Shown here in pieces: positions 11,348 to 23,990 of a DNA stretch of 64,000 bases. The notes under the pieces were generated by a model. It was not told the DNA's origin. It did no database searches and saw only the letters and a list, made by a program, of their open reading frames with translations. Position 1 is the stretch's first letter. Each line of letters starts with the position of its first letter. The stretch is taken from NCBI GenBank assembly GCA_000469685.2, contig LS997567.1, positions 35,213,005 through 35,277,004 of the forward strand. The letters run 5' to 3'. The position numbers and the translations under genes were made by a program. The stretch is from Haemonchus contortus. Lineage: Eukaryota; Nematoda; Chromadorea; Rhabditida; Trichostrongylidae.

Positions 11348-13186
11348 AATATGAAGATAAATAATATTATTGTGGGTATAGCACTTGACTGAATATAGTG
11401 ACAGGAGACTGTCTGGATTCTGAATGAACGTACGAAGTGATAGTATCAGTGTCCTACTGTTACTATTTATTTACTTGTTTGTTATCAGTCAATTTTTGCT
11501 ACCTGTATTTATATGTTTACTTGTTTATTCGTTTCTTCATTTATTCCTTTACTTTGTAAGCATCCGACTCGAACGCACTATCGACTATAAACCACTGAAA
11601 ATTATGATCTGACTAATAAAGGTCATTAAATGTTTTGAATCGGTAATTTTATTAACTGCCGTGCTTTCGCCGTACTCTGTTCGGAAATCTCAGAGGGATG
11701 GCGTGTTCTAGGCTAATTTTCGATTTCGGCGGAAGTCAAACCCGCATCTGTGTTCCCTGGGATCCTTTTTATTCCTCACAATACCACCGTTAAGAGCACG
11801 GTGATCGGAAAGCCCAAGTACGAGTTCGAGTTTTATCTGAGGTAGAAGTTTTTTTTAAAAGATCAACAACCTAGTTGATGTTTCCTCAAGGATTGGGATT
11901 CCATTCGAAGTTCACGCTGATGAAAATGTAGATGGGAGGGGGGGGGGGGCACCCACTCAATGAAACGCGTTATGCCGTGTTATGTCACGGACGTGCCAGT
12001 TTCTAAATAAGGGCTTTCGTAGGGAAGGAGCACTGCGGTGGGCGAGTTTCGTTTCTTTTTTTCCTTTCTTTTTGCAGGAGGTAATCATCCTAGCCACCCA
12101 GGTGCTCCTATTCTACCTAGGCTTACTTGGGAAACCGTATTTCCTTAGCTGAAACCGCTTAAAAGAGCTAAAGTGGTCGGTTCCCATCATCCTCTACGCG
12201 TCCGATACAGTGCTAATATAACAAGGACTAACACCTTAGACTGAGTTCATGTCTTGATATACTGACCTTCGGATGGGTGCCCCCTCCCCCCCAACTACAT
12301 CTTCACTGTTCGCGCTTAACTGGTTGATCCTTTCACATTTTAGTTTTAGCATGATAGAAATAGCTGTCGCGAGGTAAGGCCTGTCCATTCTATGTGTAGC
12401 CACAATAGAGCGTGAAAGCAGTATTCAGTGTTTTTTATGTGAATGTTTATCCCAACGGACCTGGCCAGTGTGGTCCTTCATTTACTGCCAGAGCAACAGG
12501 AAAAGAAGTCATCTTTGATGCTGTTTAAAATCGGAAATATGGCAAAAATCTCATTTTCCGTGCAGGGATCGAATCTGTAGCAGATTGCCTGCGAAATCAA
12601 CCACCCGAATATTCTCATAGCAACGAGAAAATGAGAAATCGTAGAAGGGCAACAATTCTGATTCACCATATGCCGTCTGTCGCATGCACGTCGCATACAA
12701 GTATTCAACACATTTGATTGCGTATGTGTCTGACAATGTAACAAATGTATAAAAAGAAATAGCAATAACGTGTGAAAAGTCGCCAGCCGTCGACGAATTT
12801 CCGTCCCATTCCAAGGTTCATTCCAGGCCGTCTACCATTCGTTCTTCAAAAAAAAAACCCTCATCCATGTCGATGAAATGAAACGGTTTGTCACGCCCCC
12901 TGGGGCAATTACAAGGCTACCAAAAAGGGTTGCTCAGAACGACCTGATCCCATCCTTTTCCGTGCTTGGGAAAACCCTTGATGGTTCGGTTCTTACTGAC
13001 CTCTATTCCTACTCCTTCGATCTTTCTCCTCCGTCGCCTTTTCGTCTCTTCATATAACCACCAGCCACTATTCAAGCTAATATCGTGCCATGATGGTGGC
13101 TCGAAGAGCAATATTGCCTTCATGCCATCGATTCCTCACTGTCTCTAGTACTAGTAATACTGTTTGCTAATTTTGTCGTTTTTTAG
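11348..13186. other. Intergenic region with one inverted-repeat element
   Basis: Apart from the inverted pair at 11922-12305 and a minus-strand patch (12478-12760) open in two frames, nothing is supported. The patch encodes CVEYLYATCMRQ and DFSFSRCYENIR in one frame and CYRFDPCTENEIF in another. It looks faintly cysteine-domain-like but has no clean exon boundaries. Confidence 0.35.
11922..12305. repeat. Possible MITE with G/C-tract inverted ends (~385 bp)
   Basis: 11922-11955 (ATGTAGATGGGAGG, a long G tract, then GCACCCA) is inverted at 12273-12305 (TGGGTGCCCCCTCC then AACTACAT). A related G-tract/GCACCCAC segment occurs singly at about 29826-29843. No target duplication could be assigned. 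Confidence 0.5.
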
Positions 13187-16100
13187 AGTAGCCTGGTTGA
13201 TCCTTCATCGATCCCTCTGGGATGCGCCATGTAGTGGAGGCCTTATATTGACTTGGCCCCTTGCAATTGCAGATTGTAGCTGGTTTAAATTTGACGCAGT
13301 GTGTTTATTCTTTGGCACTAATCTGGTATTAGGTCTCGTAAGCCAGATCAACGATCACTGCTGCTCTCCCTCACCATAAGCAGAACAGAAGTTGAACTCC
13401 GAAAAAATTTGCAAAGATGAACTTCAAAAAAACTATTTTATATAATCACAATTAAAGCAAAAGTGGGCTACTGTGGCAGTTTGACTCTAGAAGGAAGTTT
13501 GGAGCAGTTTACTTTCTCCCCTTTAGCTTCTCTCACAGCATCCTACAAGCCATATTCAAGCTTAGACGTTCTATCAAAGAATGGTGGCATCTCATGACCA
13601 TTTCATGAGGGCATGAGGACACGATACGAGAGGCCAATTTTGGGGAGCTAATTTACTGTACGGTTAGATGGAAGATGCCCGTAAATATTGACCTTTCCAG
13701 CCGATTTTGACTTCAACCGTTTCGGAGTAGTAAATTCATTATAAATGGTATGGAGTAAACTGTAAGAGATAGTAAAAATTATATTGGCAACATTAATTCC
13801 TGAAAAATTCACTGGGAGCTCACTTTCCTGATTTCTCAAGATTGGCTACCATTATTTTACTTTTTTCCTAAAAATATCTGCTCTCAATTTCCATATTCAC
13901 AAAAGATAAGTGGTTGGCCATCAGTAGTGGTGGTGGTCTAGCGGAAAGTAGCGCACTATCACGCCTACGGTCCAAGAACCGAATCTAGGATCGACACCCG
14001 CCCGCGTAATCAAGCACTCCGTCCCTCCGGAGTGGGTGAAAGGGCCCAGACTCGTTTGGATTGATTAAAACAGGGATTCTTCAATGATTCGTCATTCTAG
14101 CGAAAACCTACGACACCACAGCTCACAGCCCCACACCTGCTTAGACATCTGCTGGGAATGTGTTTGGCTTTCTCAAAGAAAACCCTTGCAGACCGTTTCA
14201 GAAAGAACGAGTGAACGTAATCGCTCTATAGCGCTCTGAATAGCGGTTACAACACGAATAAACTATAATATGAAGAGAAAATTCTGAAAAAAAGTAAACG
14301 AATTTTAAAACGCCAACACATGCAGTCATAAAAGAAATAAAATAAGTGGAATAGAAGATGTCTCCGTCAGTCTGTTACTGGGTCGTTATGAATGGCGATT
14401 TTCAATCGGATTCCAGTTTTTCTTAAATCGTTACCGTTGCTTCCCCGATTTGTTTGATCTGAGCTGGATTCGTCACGTCCGAGCGGCTGGCTCACATTAA
14501 ATTTAATCAAAAAATTTAAAAAACATAGAGCGGTGCAAGTGTGTAGCACTACCAGTAAAAGCACGTTAAACATTCCGAAATTTCATGGAATTCGTGATAC
14601 ATTTAAAAAAACCCTAATCGAAATTCCAAAGTCGTACTATTTCGGGTCGTGTGAATCGTTATGGGACTCATAGGGCCTGCCCGACTGCCACAGCAGTATT
14701 CCGAAATGAGTTTTCGCGTATTTCGCATTGCCCATCATGCCCTCAAGTGGCGGGATCTTATTGCAGGCGCTTGCTGTAGGCTGCAGTCAACACATCTGTG
14801 TTTGATTTCTTCTTTACACCACTGTTTCACGGGACTCTCCTTGCGCTCATGAAAGTGTTACTCTTGAAAATTCCCCCCATCACTAGTACTTTTCTAAACT
14901 ACTTCGAACTCCTAGGATAACTGTCCTTTCATTTGGTTCTCCTGGATTGGTCAGAATTCTCTGAAGTTTGAAAAAAACTCACTCATGGCCGCAATTCTTG
15001 CCGTCCGCCACAGCCATTTCCGAGTTGAAATCTTCTGGCTCAGAACTCGCTGACAGAACTTCCTGAATCACACTTATGTTGGCCTATAACCTGTTTCCTG
15101 TAGGAAGATTCCTGGTGGGTGAATATGGGAATGAGAAAAAAGAACACAACGGATAGGGATGAGCAGAAAATTGAGTGGTGGGGTACATCTGTAGTAATCT
15201 ATTAGACCTAAGTGGCTGTGAAAAATCTAACTGAATTTGAAAAGTGAATAGACAGCCTGAAAGAGGTTTCACTTCTTGGAGACCGGTTTACAGTATAATG
15301 CTTCAGAGCTTACAGTTTCCTACAGTTCCAATCCCCTTTCTCCTCCCTATTCCGATTTTTCGTCTCAATTTGCAAATGTCACTACTCTACTTCTACACTC
15401 ATAGCAGCACTTGGCCTATCGACTCTTTTGTCGGTTTGTGTGCTCGTTTGTATATCCGCGGAACTTCACATGATTGAGGGTAGTGTTTTGGATAGCCCAC
15501 CTCAGCCACGAAGTGAAGCCTGAGACGATTGGAGCTAGGAGTACGCTCAAAAAGTAGTCTGAGGCGATATTACGGTTAGCGCTAGTGCAGCATACATAGG
15601 TCATAATGTTGATGTACACTTCGTCTCGGTGATCACGATCGATCAATAGCGATCAATATCAATTGGTGACGTGATCAGGAACCTGATTGCTTAGCTTTTT
15701 TTTTGGAGTGAAGTGATTACACCGATTGGTAAGGGATACACTCTGAACTAATTTATCAAATGATTCTGACAAGACCCACTTCAGAAGGATGATATCGGTT
15801 GATTCTGGTAGTCCTTAATAACCCCCTCTTGTTCATACAACACTGCAAGCTGTAATTCAGAAGCATAATTACGTGGTCCTCCCTGAAACCGTAGGTACAA
15901 GGGGCCATTAGACAGCCTTGATGGCTCATCTCATCTCAAGCCATGTTTGGCTGCAGTTTTTTGGCGTCCGTGGTGAAGCATTGGTTGCAATAAAGATGAT
16001 GACTATGAGCTAGCAGGGCCAAGAGAAGTATGGAAGTGCTTGGAGGGGGCTAGGTTGCAGGAGATCCGATAAGCGGGAGCTCGAGTAAGTTTCACACAGT

Positions 16101-19100
16101 TGTAGAACCCAGAACCATAAGTTTATCCATTTTCCTGAATGAAAACAACTTTTTCTCAAATTTCTTACAGTGCCTTTCCAAATGAACTCTACTCCTTTTC
16201 AAATCTTTTGTCTTATCAATGAAAGATTAATTTTGAGACTTCGCGATGGGTTCGGTTGGGGAGACGGGCAGTAGGAACGATATTCTGTAATCGATTCGCC
16301 ACAAGCGGCGCCGCTCTTGCCGCGACGCGACAATTTCGTTCCTACTGCACCACACCCGTTCGATTGCTTTCTATCGACAACCTTTCACTGAGAATCTTAA
16401 CTGGAAAAACTGATGTATGTGCTTTGTATTTATCTGTTCTATTAGAGATTGCGCCCTGAATTGAAGATAGCCCTATGATTCCATCAAGCGATGTTTTCTG
16501 CAAGCAATGTTTCTTGATTACTTCCTGAGGATCGTTCAAGGAGAAATTTCAAACAATTGTTTTCAGTTCATTAGTAAATAGTACATCTCGTTAGCATTGC
16601 ATCCGCAATTGAACAAGATATTTTGGGAAGTTTTAGAAAAATGGCAGTAATATCGGCTAGCAGAAGCCAATCGAACTGTGTTATGCCTTTTTTGAGTTTT
16701 GATGGAGCGTTTCTCTATTCCTGTCCGGTTCAACCCCATCTGAAAACTTTTTGTAACAATTTATAATGCTTATAGATAAGTAAATGTTGTAACCACCCGG
16801 TCTAAACTTTCTAAATAAATAAATAAATAGATAAATATATGAAGTAGTAGACTATTTCTCGAAGAATGAATTGAAAATAAATACTTCTGAGACCGCCACA
16901 TAATCACGCATATTATGTGGTGCATACTGCGCATATCATAAGGTAGCCAATCATAATGTCTCAGTGATAACATAAGTTAGTAAAAGATAGTAGAACATAA
17001 TTCCTCATTCTCTTGCATGTTCCTTTGGAGTAGAAGCGTGACGCTTCAACTTTAACGAGTAATGAATGGGCACTATACTGGCACGCGGTGCACGAACCCA
17101 AATTGAACTCCCGTCGGCTTGAGTCCAGCTAAATCACCCATTTTTTTAATTCGAAAATAAAGCTTTCTAAACTACTATTCGGAGTTCCATTTTTGAAAGT
17201 TTTCATTGTGTGGAGAAGTGTTCTCTACTTGTTCAAAAAGTATGTTTACTATAACCGGTGGGTATAAATAGGCAATCTAGTTTTGTGGTGAAAGGCAAGC
17301 CACATTTTGAAATACGCGTGATTGTTACACAACAATCCGAGCTGTAGGTCCTGACACGAATGGCTGTTGACGCAACATGACAATTAGAAGACCCTCAAAG
17401 CAAACCCATGTCCCTGACCGAAATACTTTAATTTTGCTTCATATATGAGACTATTTCTTTGGCAGTGTGGTATGTTTTTTGCCTCATTATATGTGCTTAC
17501 TCTGATGAAAGGCGCTGCTACTGCTCACGCAGCGATGGTTTTTGTGGCAGCAGTGAAAGGGTTACGCCAAATAGTGCTTCACTGATAAAAAAGTCAGAAA
17601 GGAATTCAAAAGACTCGAGAGTTAGTGGTTTTCTATAATCATTTCATTTTCAGAATTGGGCAAGGTGGGTATCTATCCCCGCTGGTCTGCGCTCTTTCAG
17701 TGATGTAGAGTTCATGATGGTGAATAGCATTCGGTAAGCCGTGATTCGGGATACTGGGAGTCGTTGAGCGGTGTGATAGCCTGAATGATTAGTTGAAAAT
17801 AAGTAGTTGTGGTGTTGTGCCCAGGAGTTGTGCCCAAGCTTGTATAATTTCGAGCCTTCTTTCCCAGCTTCCAGGGCACATTTCGAGATCGCTATGTCTT
17901 TTATCGACTCTTGAAAATCTGAAGCTTACTTCGGCAGCTAAATCCTCGGAACTGATTCATCGTGACGTGAGACTTTAAGCATCGAACACGCTCCGGACGG
18001 ACGTCCCCGCTTGAGTTCCGTTTCCGGATGATCTGTTTGCGGCGTCTTCATGCACCTAATTTAGAAATTGGTTGTCTTTGCTCCCTTCCAACCCGTTTCT
18101 AGCGAAGCATCTCAGAAAATGGCTACTTCAACACTGTCAAGCGAGGAGGGAGGAGTACAGCATCTGCAGTACGAAGAATTCCTCTCTCAGTAGTTTTCTA
18201 GCCTTTCATTGGTACAACTCCTTCATCCGTCTCAGGAATGGTGCTTCACTAAAGCAAAATGGAAGCTTTCTGTGCGCTATAAACGGACTTTCCCCTTTAC
18301 CGAGTAAGTGCGTACTTTCAAACTACATCAACATGTCGGAAACCCTGTTATCAAGAAAAGGACTAGGGGCAAGTCCTCTTTTCCGTGGATTACAGCTTAG
18401 AAAATGAGGTATATTGTTACAACTTTGTTTCGCTCAGTGGTTTAAGTTGGCCTATAGGGCCAAACGTTTAATGGAAGAGTGCAAAGCTGGTGTAATCCTG
18501 CTAGATGCAATGAAAGATGGTAATCAAGTCCAATGAGGCGAGCAGTGAAGCGTTCACTGTACTTCTTCGATCCATATCCATCGTGGCCAGCTAATCTTCA
18601 TTTCGTTGTGAGACCGACATATTAGTACCAGGTTTCCTTTGCAGCGGGCAAAACCTACTAAACATTAGCTGCATGTGCCCACGCAACCCTACATGCATCT
18701 ATGATTTCCTGTACTTGTCGCATCCCACCACCAGAGCGGGGTTAATTAAGGTCCATCTTCTCTTCATCCACTCTTTAAGATGAATATATGACGTTCTCTG
18801 TTCTTTCTATGATGAAATTACTGGAAAAACCTAATCCGAATAAGATATGCGCATCTGCACTGATGCATTTCTCGCAGAGAGCATTTTCATCACATCTTCA
18901 TTATATCTTCTTCATCATCTTCATAACTTAGTCAAAGCCTATGTGGTATGTGGTCTGCATAAGTCTAGAGCATGCTTTCGGACTTCCTAATTACTGGCTT
19001 CGCTTCAAAGTGAATGAGAGACGTTTGCTGGACTCAGTCCACCATCATTTGCATGTCTAACATCATTGTAATGGCAAACTGAAGGATGATGAGCAAACGG

Positions 19101-21084
19101 CGCCCATGAAGCCACACGAAGAGCGATGATTACATCTGGGCATCCGGGTGGAAATTGCCTGGTTGCAGTAGTTTTTCTCACGTTCACGAAATCTGTGTTT
19201 GAAATTCATCGTTTCCACACAATCACCGCTTTACTTCGTGTGATTTTCCCTCCATTACTTTAAACCTAATTATGGCAGTCTTCATTCTTTAGCCTTTTTT
19301 TGGTGTTGATCAATCCCGTTTCTGCGATGCACCCCACATTCGACTTCCACTCAGAAAGTATCGGGGTTAAGCGCAATTTTTACCTTCCCTGACGAATCTG
19401 GTACCGAGCTCGTGGGGATAGAAGGCTTGGTCGAGCTGGGCGGGTATCGATTTGAAGCTCAATCGCCGATCATGCACGTGATTGTATGGGTCACTGCTAC
19501 TATACCACTTCAACCACCACTCATGACAGACCGTTAATCTATTGTGAGGATGGGATATAGGGCCTAGTACTCCAAGAAAACCATCTGAAGCATATTTCCT
19601 CGGTTCTCAACTCACAATCTCACCCTTCGACATATTGAACTCGCTTTGGAGTTATTACTACGAATGGTCACGTCTCTTGACAACTCGTTATACTTACAAT
19701 TTGAATTTTTCAAGCATTTCTATTATTATTCTGGTTGTTTACAGACATGTGGATGCTTGTATGTTTCTTTCTACCAGCAATATTGTTCTGCATATGCGCT
19801 TTAATTGTTTGGCTACGAGTACTTCATGTAAACAGGAGGTATGTTTATTGCTCCAATAAACTTTATTGTTTTTGCTTGGAGAACCCTTACAGTAATTACA
19901 TTTAGAACATTATAATTTTGTAATAATGTTACATCTGTACAAAAATAATCAAGCCCACTTCCATTCTAGGCCACTTAATATTTTTACCAAAAGAAACGAA
20001 AACTCAGTACGGGCATTCGGCTGGCAGTAAGCCCTATCTTTACTATTTCATGACTTTACTACATATTCGAATTCTCCTTTATCATTTGGTTTTACTTATC
20101 CATTCGTAATTTAGTAGAAAACAGTTGGAAGAGGAAAATCGTGCTCCTCCTTTCTCATTTGTTTTCTACTGGGTTACAAATCACCTTAATCGCCGTATAA
20201 GAATACTTACACAAGGCCGTATTCAACAAATTAAAGAGGAAGGTGGTGTTCAATGCATAGAAATTGGAGTTTAACTGGTATTTCATGCATAGTTGTAGAA
20301 AGCGGGCATGTCCATTTCCTATGGACGACATAACAAATTGCTTGAATAAGTATGAAGTTTTCGGCATTGATCAATCCCGTTTTATGGGTTGCGCCCCGCA
20401 TTCAACCCCCACTAAAAACAGTAGTGGTTGTTTGACCGCGAATTTGGCTTTGGTACAATGAGTTGCGATGGCCAGCCAAGGTGTAATCAGTGCTTTGATG
20501 TTTTCGGACGAGTCTGGGAGCCAATTTACCGATCCGTTGTAGGATCCCACGATCGTGGACCATGAGGGTAAGAAAGGATAGAGCACCACTTACCCACTGC
20601 ACCACCTTGCCGAACAACGCGAGTCTTTTGGACTTACTTCATATAAGTCAGTAATGAGTTACTATTATCAATATTTTAAATACGACCATTATTATTATTA
20701 CTATTATTGATATATTCGTCAAATTTCATATTATTGGAGTCAGTATTATGAGTCTTTGTTTACAATGAACAATTGTTCCAGGCGGGAGAAACGGGATAAA
20801 CGAGATCGTAAACTCGAGGACGCCAAGCAGCTGGAAAAGTAACTTTTTACAGCCTTAAAATTGTCACTGTTGTGTTTATGTAATTTTCTTCTTTTTTATC
20901 CAATCCATAGTTCAAGGCATCGACTGTTTATGTATAAAAATATTTTTATGATTTTTCTGATAATATACTTATTTTAAGGAAATCAGAGGTCGTCTGTAGT
21001 ATTCCGATACGAGTACTCGACGTTGAAACCGGTAAAACGTTTATCTATTCATCGAATGAAGAGATTCGGCCAGAGTGCCAATAG
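13187..21084 (+). CDS. Cysteine-rich single-pass membrane protein (PAN/MANSC-like, tentative), seven exons, 5' partial
   Basis: Exons: 13187-13337, 17654-17733, 17825-17961, 18103-18303, 19745-19838, 20782-20838, 20979-21084 (stop TAG). All joins keep phase and give 274 residues. Acceptors are mostly ttttcag/tttacag; donors gtaagc, gtaagt, gtatgt and gtaact, with gtgacg after exon 3 the weakest. Extracellular part: DCSWFKFDAVCLFFGTN, then NSIRSCAQACIISS...SLCLLS (a CxxxC plus LCLLS pattern seen in PAN/apple and MANSC domains), then LLQHCQARREEYSICST and NGSFLCAING, with N-glycosylation sequons. One TM segment follows (MLVCFFLPAILFCICALIVW). The cytoplasmic tail is highly charged (RRREKRDKRDRKLEDAKQ) and ends KTFIYSSNEEIRPECQ. 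This is the type I orientation expected of a receptor or adhesion protein. Signal peptide exon not found. Family assignment is inference; the TM-tail part is the surest. Confidence 0.55.
13925..14105 (+). repeat. SINE family B copy (plus orientation, diverged)
   Basis: GGTGGTGGTCTAGCGGAAAG A-box-like head, GCGCACTATCACGC and a GGATCGACACCCGCC stretch as in other copies. Lies in intron 1 of the 13.2-21.1 kb gene model. Confidence 0.7.
14106..16257. other. Intronic stretch without recognised features
   Basis: Within the 4.3-kb intron 13338-17653. Open frames at 14661-14852 and 15244-15477 lack phased splice partners or known motifs. Confidence 0.35.
16258..16357 (+). mobile_element. MITE family A copy 4 (short 100-bp form)
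   Basis: Both ends are conserved (GGGGAGACGGGCAGTAGG, TTCCTACTGCACCACACCC) but most of the interior is missing. Flanked by near-identical 9-bp repeats GTTCGGTTG / GTTCGATTG. Confidence 0.9.
16896..16920. repeat. Small hairpin, 9-bp perfect stem
   Basis: CCACATAAT, a 7-nt loop, ATTATGTGG. Intronic; no terminator role implied in a eukaryote. Confidence 0.6.
19301..19515 (-). repeat. SINE family B copy 4 (diverged)
   Basis: Tail GATCAATCCCGTTTCTGCGA on the + strand, then GACTTCCACTCAGAA, GGGCGGGTATCGAT and a degenerate tRNA-like head. Lies in intron 4 of the membrane-protein gene model. Confidence 0.75.
20358..20612 (-). repeat. SINE family B copy 5 (diverged)
   Basis: CATTGATCAATCCCGTTTTA and ATGGCCAGCCAAGGTGTA blocks are recognisable; the head is decayed. 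Lies in intron 5 of the same gene model. Confidence 0.7.
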
Positions 21085-21879
21085 GTTCATGCGTAATCAG
21101 GAAACCACCATATTTTAAAGTTCAGAGCTACTTTCCCATCACACAATTACTCTTAACTTGTTATTTATATGTAATTGAGTTTAAACTATATTTTGGTAGC
21201 TGTACCTCCGCTTCAGTGTATAGTAATGTTTGCTTTTTGTTCCTTTAGAAACTGTTCACAAACTTGTTAACTTCTCTGAGCTTTCATATCATTCTCTTCC
21301 ATGCAAGTGCTACTCTAATACTGTAGGTTTTGAATTACGGTATAACGTCTCTGTATCGTTTAGACAACTTGAACTTTCAGTGGAAATGTTTGCTATTGAG
21401 AGGTCGCATGGGAAAAAAAGTCTTCGGAAACCAAACCGAAGTCCCTGCTCTCGCGAGGGGAAATCCAAGATCAGCTGAAATAATTTATTCCGAATTTTCA
21501 GAAAGAAGTAAAATGGCTTACTATCCAGTAGGATATCTATAGCAATCTTAGGATGAATGACAATACTCATCCAGTGCCTTTTCTATGAAAAGCACCGATC
21601 CATCAGAATAAAGGAACCATTTCACATCTAGCTAGATATCGATAATATGACAGCCAGATAGGGACAATCTGGGACCATAATAATCGCGAACCTTCCTCTT
21701 TGTCTTGCACTGCCACGCGGATTTTTGTATGTGTGTTTTGACAAGTTCACACGAGCACATCAAGACACAGTACTTTGTGCGTACAACCTCAAACTTGGGT
21801 AACTAAACCAGTAAACAGCTTATAAACGCCAACAGTAATTAGTAACAATGCTACTAAGGTCTCTAAAAAGAGATGAGAA
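21085..21879. other. Downstream flank of the membrane-protein gene
   Basis: AT-rich. Open frames at 21230-21570 on both strands have no phased partners. No close AATAAA after the stop at 21084. Confidence 0.35.
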
Positions 21880-22420
21880 AAACTGGGGACCGAGAAATAC
21901 CCGGGTGGCCTTTTACACCGTTGGGTCTGCGCCAATTCCCGACGGAGAACGTCCGTTGCGCGCGTCCGTCAAAAGTAGGTCACCCCGCCCAGTTCGAGCG
22001 CGGTACACCCCACTGAGGGTTCAAGATGACATTACAGTATCACCGATTTTCAGTGGAGCAAACGATTTGCATTCGTCTGTGTTATCTTCTTTTTGGCTGA
22101 TTACTGTGGACCGAGCGCAATTCGTATGCCCCACTGGCAACTGCGACGTTTGTCAAAGATTGCGAGCTGACTGCCGCGTGCGACGGCAGTGACGTGACCT
22201 AGTTTCGACGGACTCGCGCAACGAAACGCACGCCTTCCCGACAGGTCGCGCTGTAGGTCGTCCTGCGGTCGATCATCCGCGACCTCTTCATTATGAGAAT
22301 GGTTAGAAGACCGGGGTAAACGGGAAGGAGGATGGGTGGAGGACTTTGGCTCGAGTTCCAATGGTCGCACGCCTGTCCGCGGCAACTACTTGATAGTTGT
22401 CTCGCGGAGTCAGATAGCAA
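21880..22420. other. CpG-rich block of unknown role
   Basis: Base composition shifts sharply from the AT-rich surroundings to CpG-dense sequence (for example CCGTTGCGCGCGTCCGTC and CGGTCGATCATCCGCGACC). A 7-bp stem hairpin lies at 22170-22190 (ACTGCCG / CGGCAGT). Open on several frames on both strands, none recognisable. It matches no repeat family seen elsewhere here. It could be a decayed mobile element, a promoter island or a transferred segment. Confidence 0.4.
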
Positions 22421-23988
22421 CGAGCGTACTGAATTATTCGATCAGCGTTAGTCACTCATGTCCGACCCACACATCTCTCTATTCGCCCATTACATTTCTG
22501 CGGCATGTAGCCGATTCAAAGAGCGCGTCATGCCGTTCAGGCCCAGTCCCACGCAACTCTGAAGGAATAACAGACAACTCGTCCATCAACCGGGCGGATT
22601 TTCCGAAAAACTCATACTCTTTTAGATTTGACGAGGTTCCCAGTGATGCCAAAATTCAGTCTGGACGGCCTTACAAAGCAAAGAATTTCTTGTGGGATAT
22701 CAGCATTACACTCTGTCCTTGTAAGATGAAATGAAGCAATTGTGAAATTCTATTTTTCATATCTGACGTTTTTTTCTCATATAGTTGTTCTTCCGATTTC
22801 CGCATATCTTCCGAATTCTTCCACCAAGCCACTTCTCCTTCTAACACCTTACAAATCGCCTCAAATTCTTTGCATGCAATGACTGTAACATTGTTCTAAT
22901 ACAGTTCGGGTTTCTATTTAAAACTTGGTTGATACAATACTAATTTTGACCACTTTTTCTTTTTCATAATTTGCATTTAGTTTTCATGTTGCTTTGGAAA
23001 TCTATTTTGTACAGATTTCAACGTATATCATTGGTGCTCAATATTTTTTTTAGTTCTGAAGTAAATCTTCTATAGTTTTGCTCAGAATTCAAAGAACTGT
23101 CAGTAACTTGGGTAGCTATGAAAACAAACGATTGTTCTTGAAATGAAATTTTCAAGAACAACAAAAATGCTGATTCAAGATGGGAGGACTTGAAATTTGA
23201 TACAAACGATTGGATCGATGGAGTCGTTTTTTTAGGAAAAAGCTTTGATGAGCTCCTGCTCAATCGAAAACACACGAGAGGAGAACTTCAATTGAGCCTT
23301 CAAGATTTGAATTACCCATTTTTAAAAACTTAAAAAATCAATGCAATTCGTAGTACAAAGTTTAGAGACAGGATATTCTCCAGACATTCCGCTCATCGGG
23401 TCAACGAACTTACACAGCAATTTGTAAAAGGTTGAAAGGATTCTAAATCAGAGGGGACAAAAATAAAATAAATCTTGGGCTTATAGGAAGACAATGATAT
23501 ACCCAGCTGTCAACTTGATGGCTTGTAGCTTGACCTAAGAACTTCGCTGTGACCCTGTGACACAGTTAAAACTTACCGACTCTTAGAAAGTCCTCTGTGA
23601 TCGGCTGCAATCGAAATATTTCTTAAAAATTGGTGTGCAGGTACCAGGTATGGTCTGATGAAATTCAGTTGTCAAATTCCGAAACTCCTGCGATTTGCTT
23701 TGTAAATTGATTACCACAAACAATGCTGATCATACTCAGGTATCCAGCTCTACCTTTCTCGTGGGAAAATGTTTTTTCTTCACTCTTCTCGCTTCATACA
23801 GTGAAAAACTTGTCATACCCACACCATCAAATGCTTCCTTTGACTGTTTTCTGTGGATATGGTGAGATGATGAACCATATGCTTTCCTCGAAAGCACTAT
23901 CAACTGTATACAACTCTCTCGAGAACCTGAGAAGTTATTTTCAGGACTTATTTCCAGTTGCTTTTCTTATCCTCTTTTTCTTATATGT
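22421..23988. other. Intergenic, no recognised feature
   Basis: AT-rich with no phased exon chains. The + open frame 22336-22734 begins inside the CpG block and shows no domain. Confidence 0.35.
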
Positions 23989-23990
23989 TA

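Noticed and set aside
13192..13205. CCTGGTTGATCC-like string resembling the start of 18S rRNA
   Set aside because: Only about a dozen bases match and the flanks do not continue as rRNA. The bases lie inside a coding exon of the 13.2-21.1 kb gene.
20839..20842. Stop codon TAA after QLEK as the true end of the membrane protein
   Set aside because: The same bases form a good splice donor (AA|gtaact) that joins in phase to a coding exon at 20979-21084. Kept only as an alternative end.
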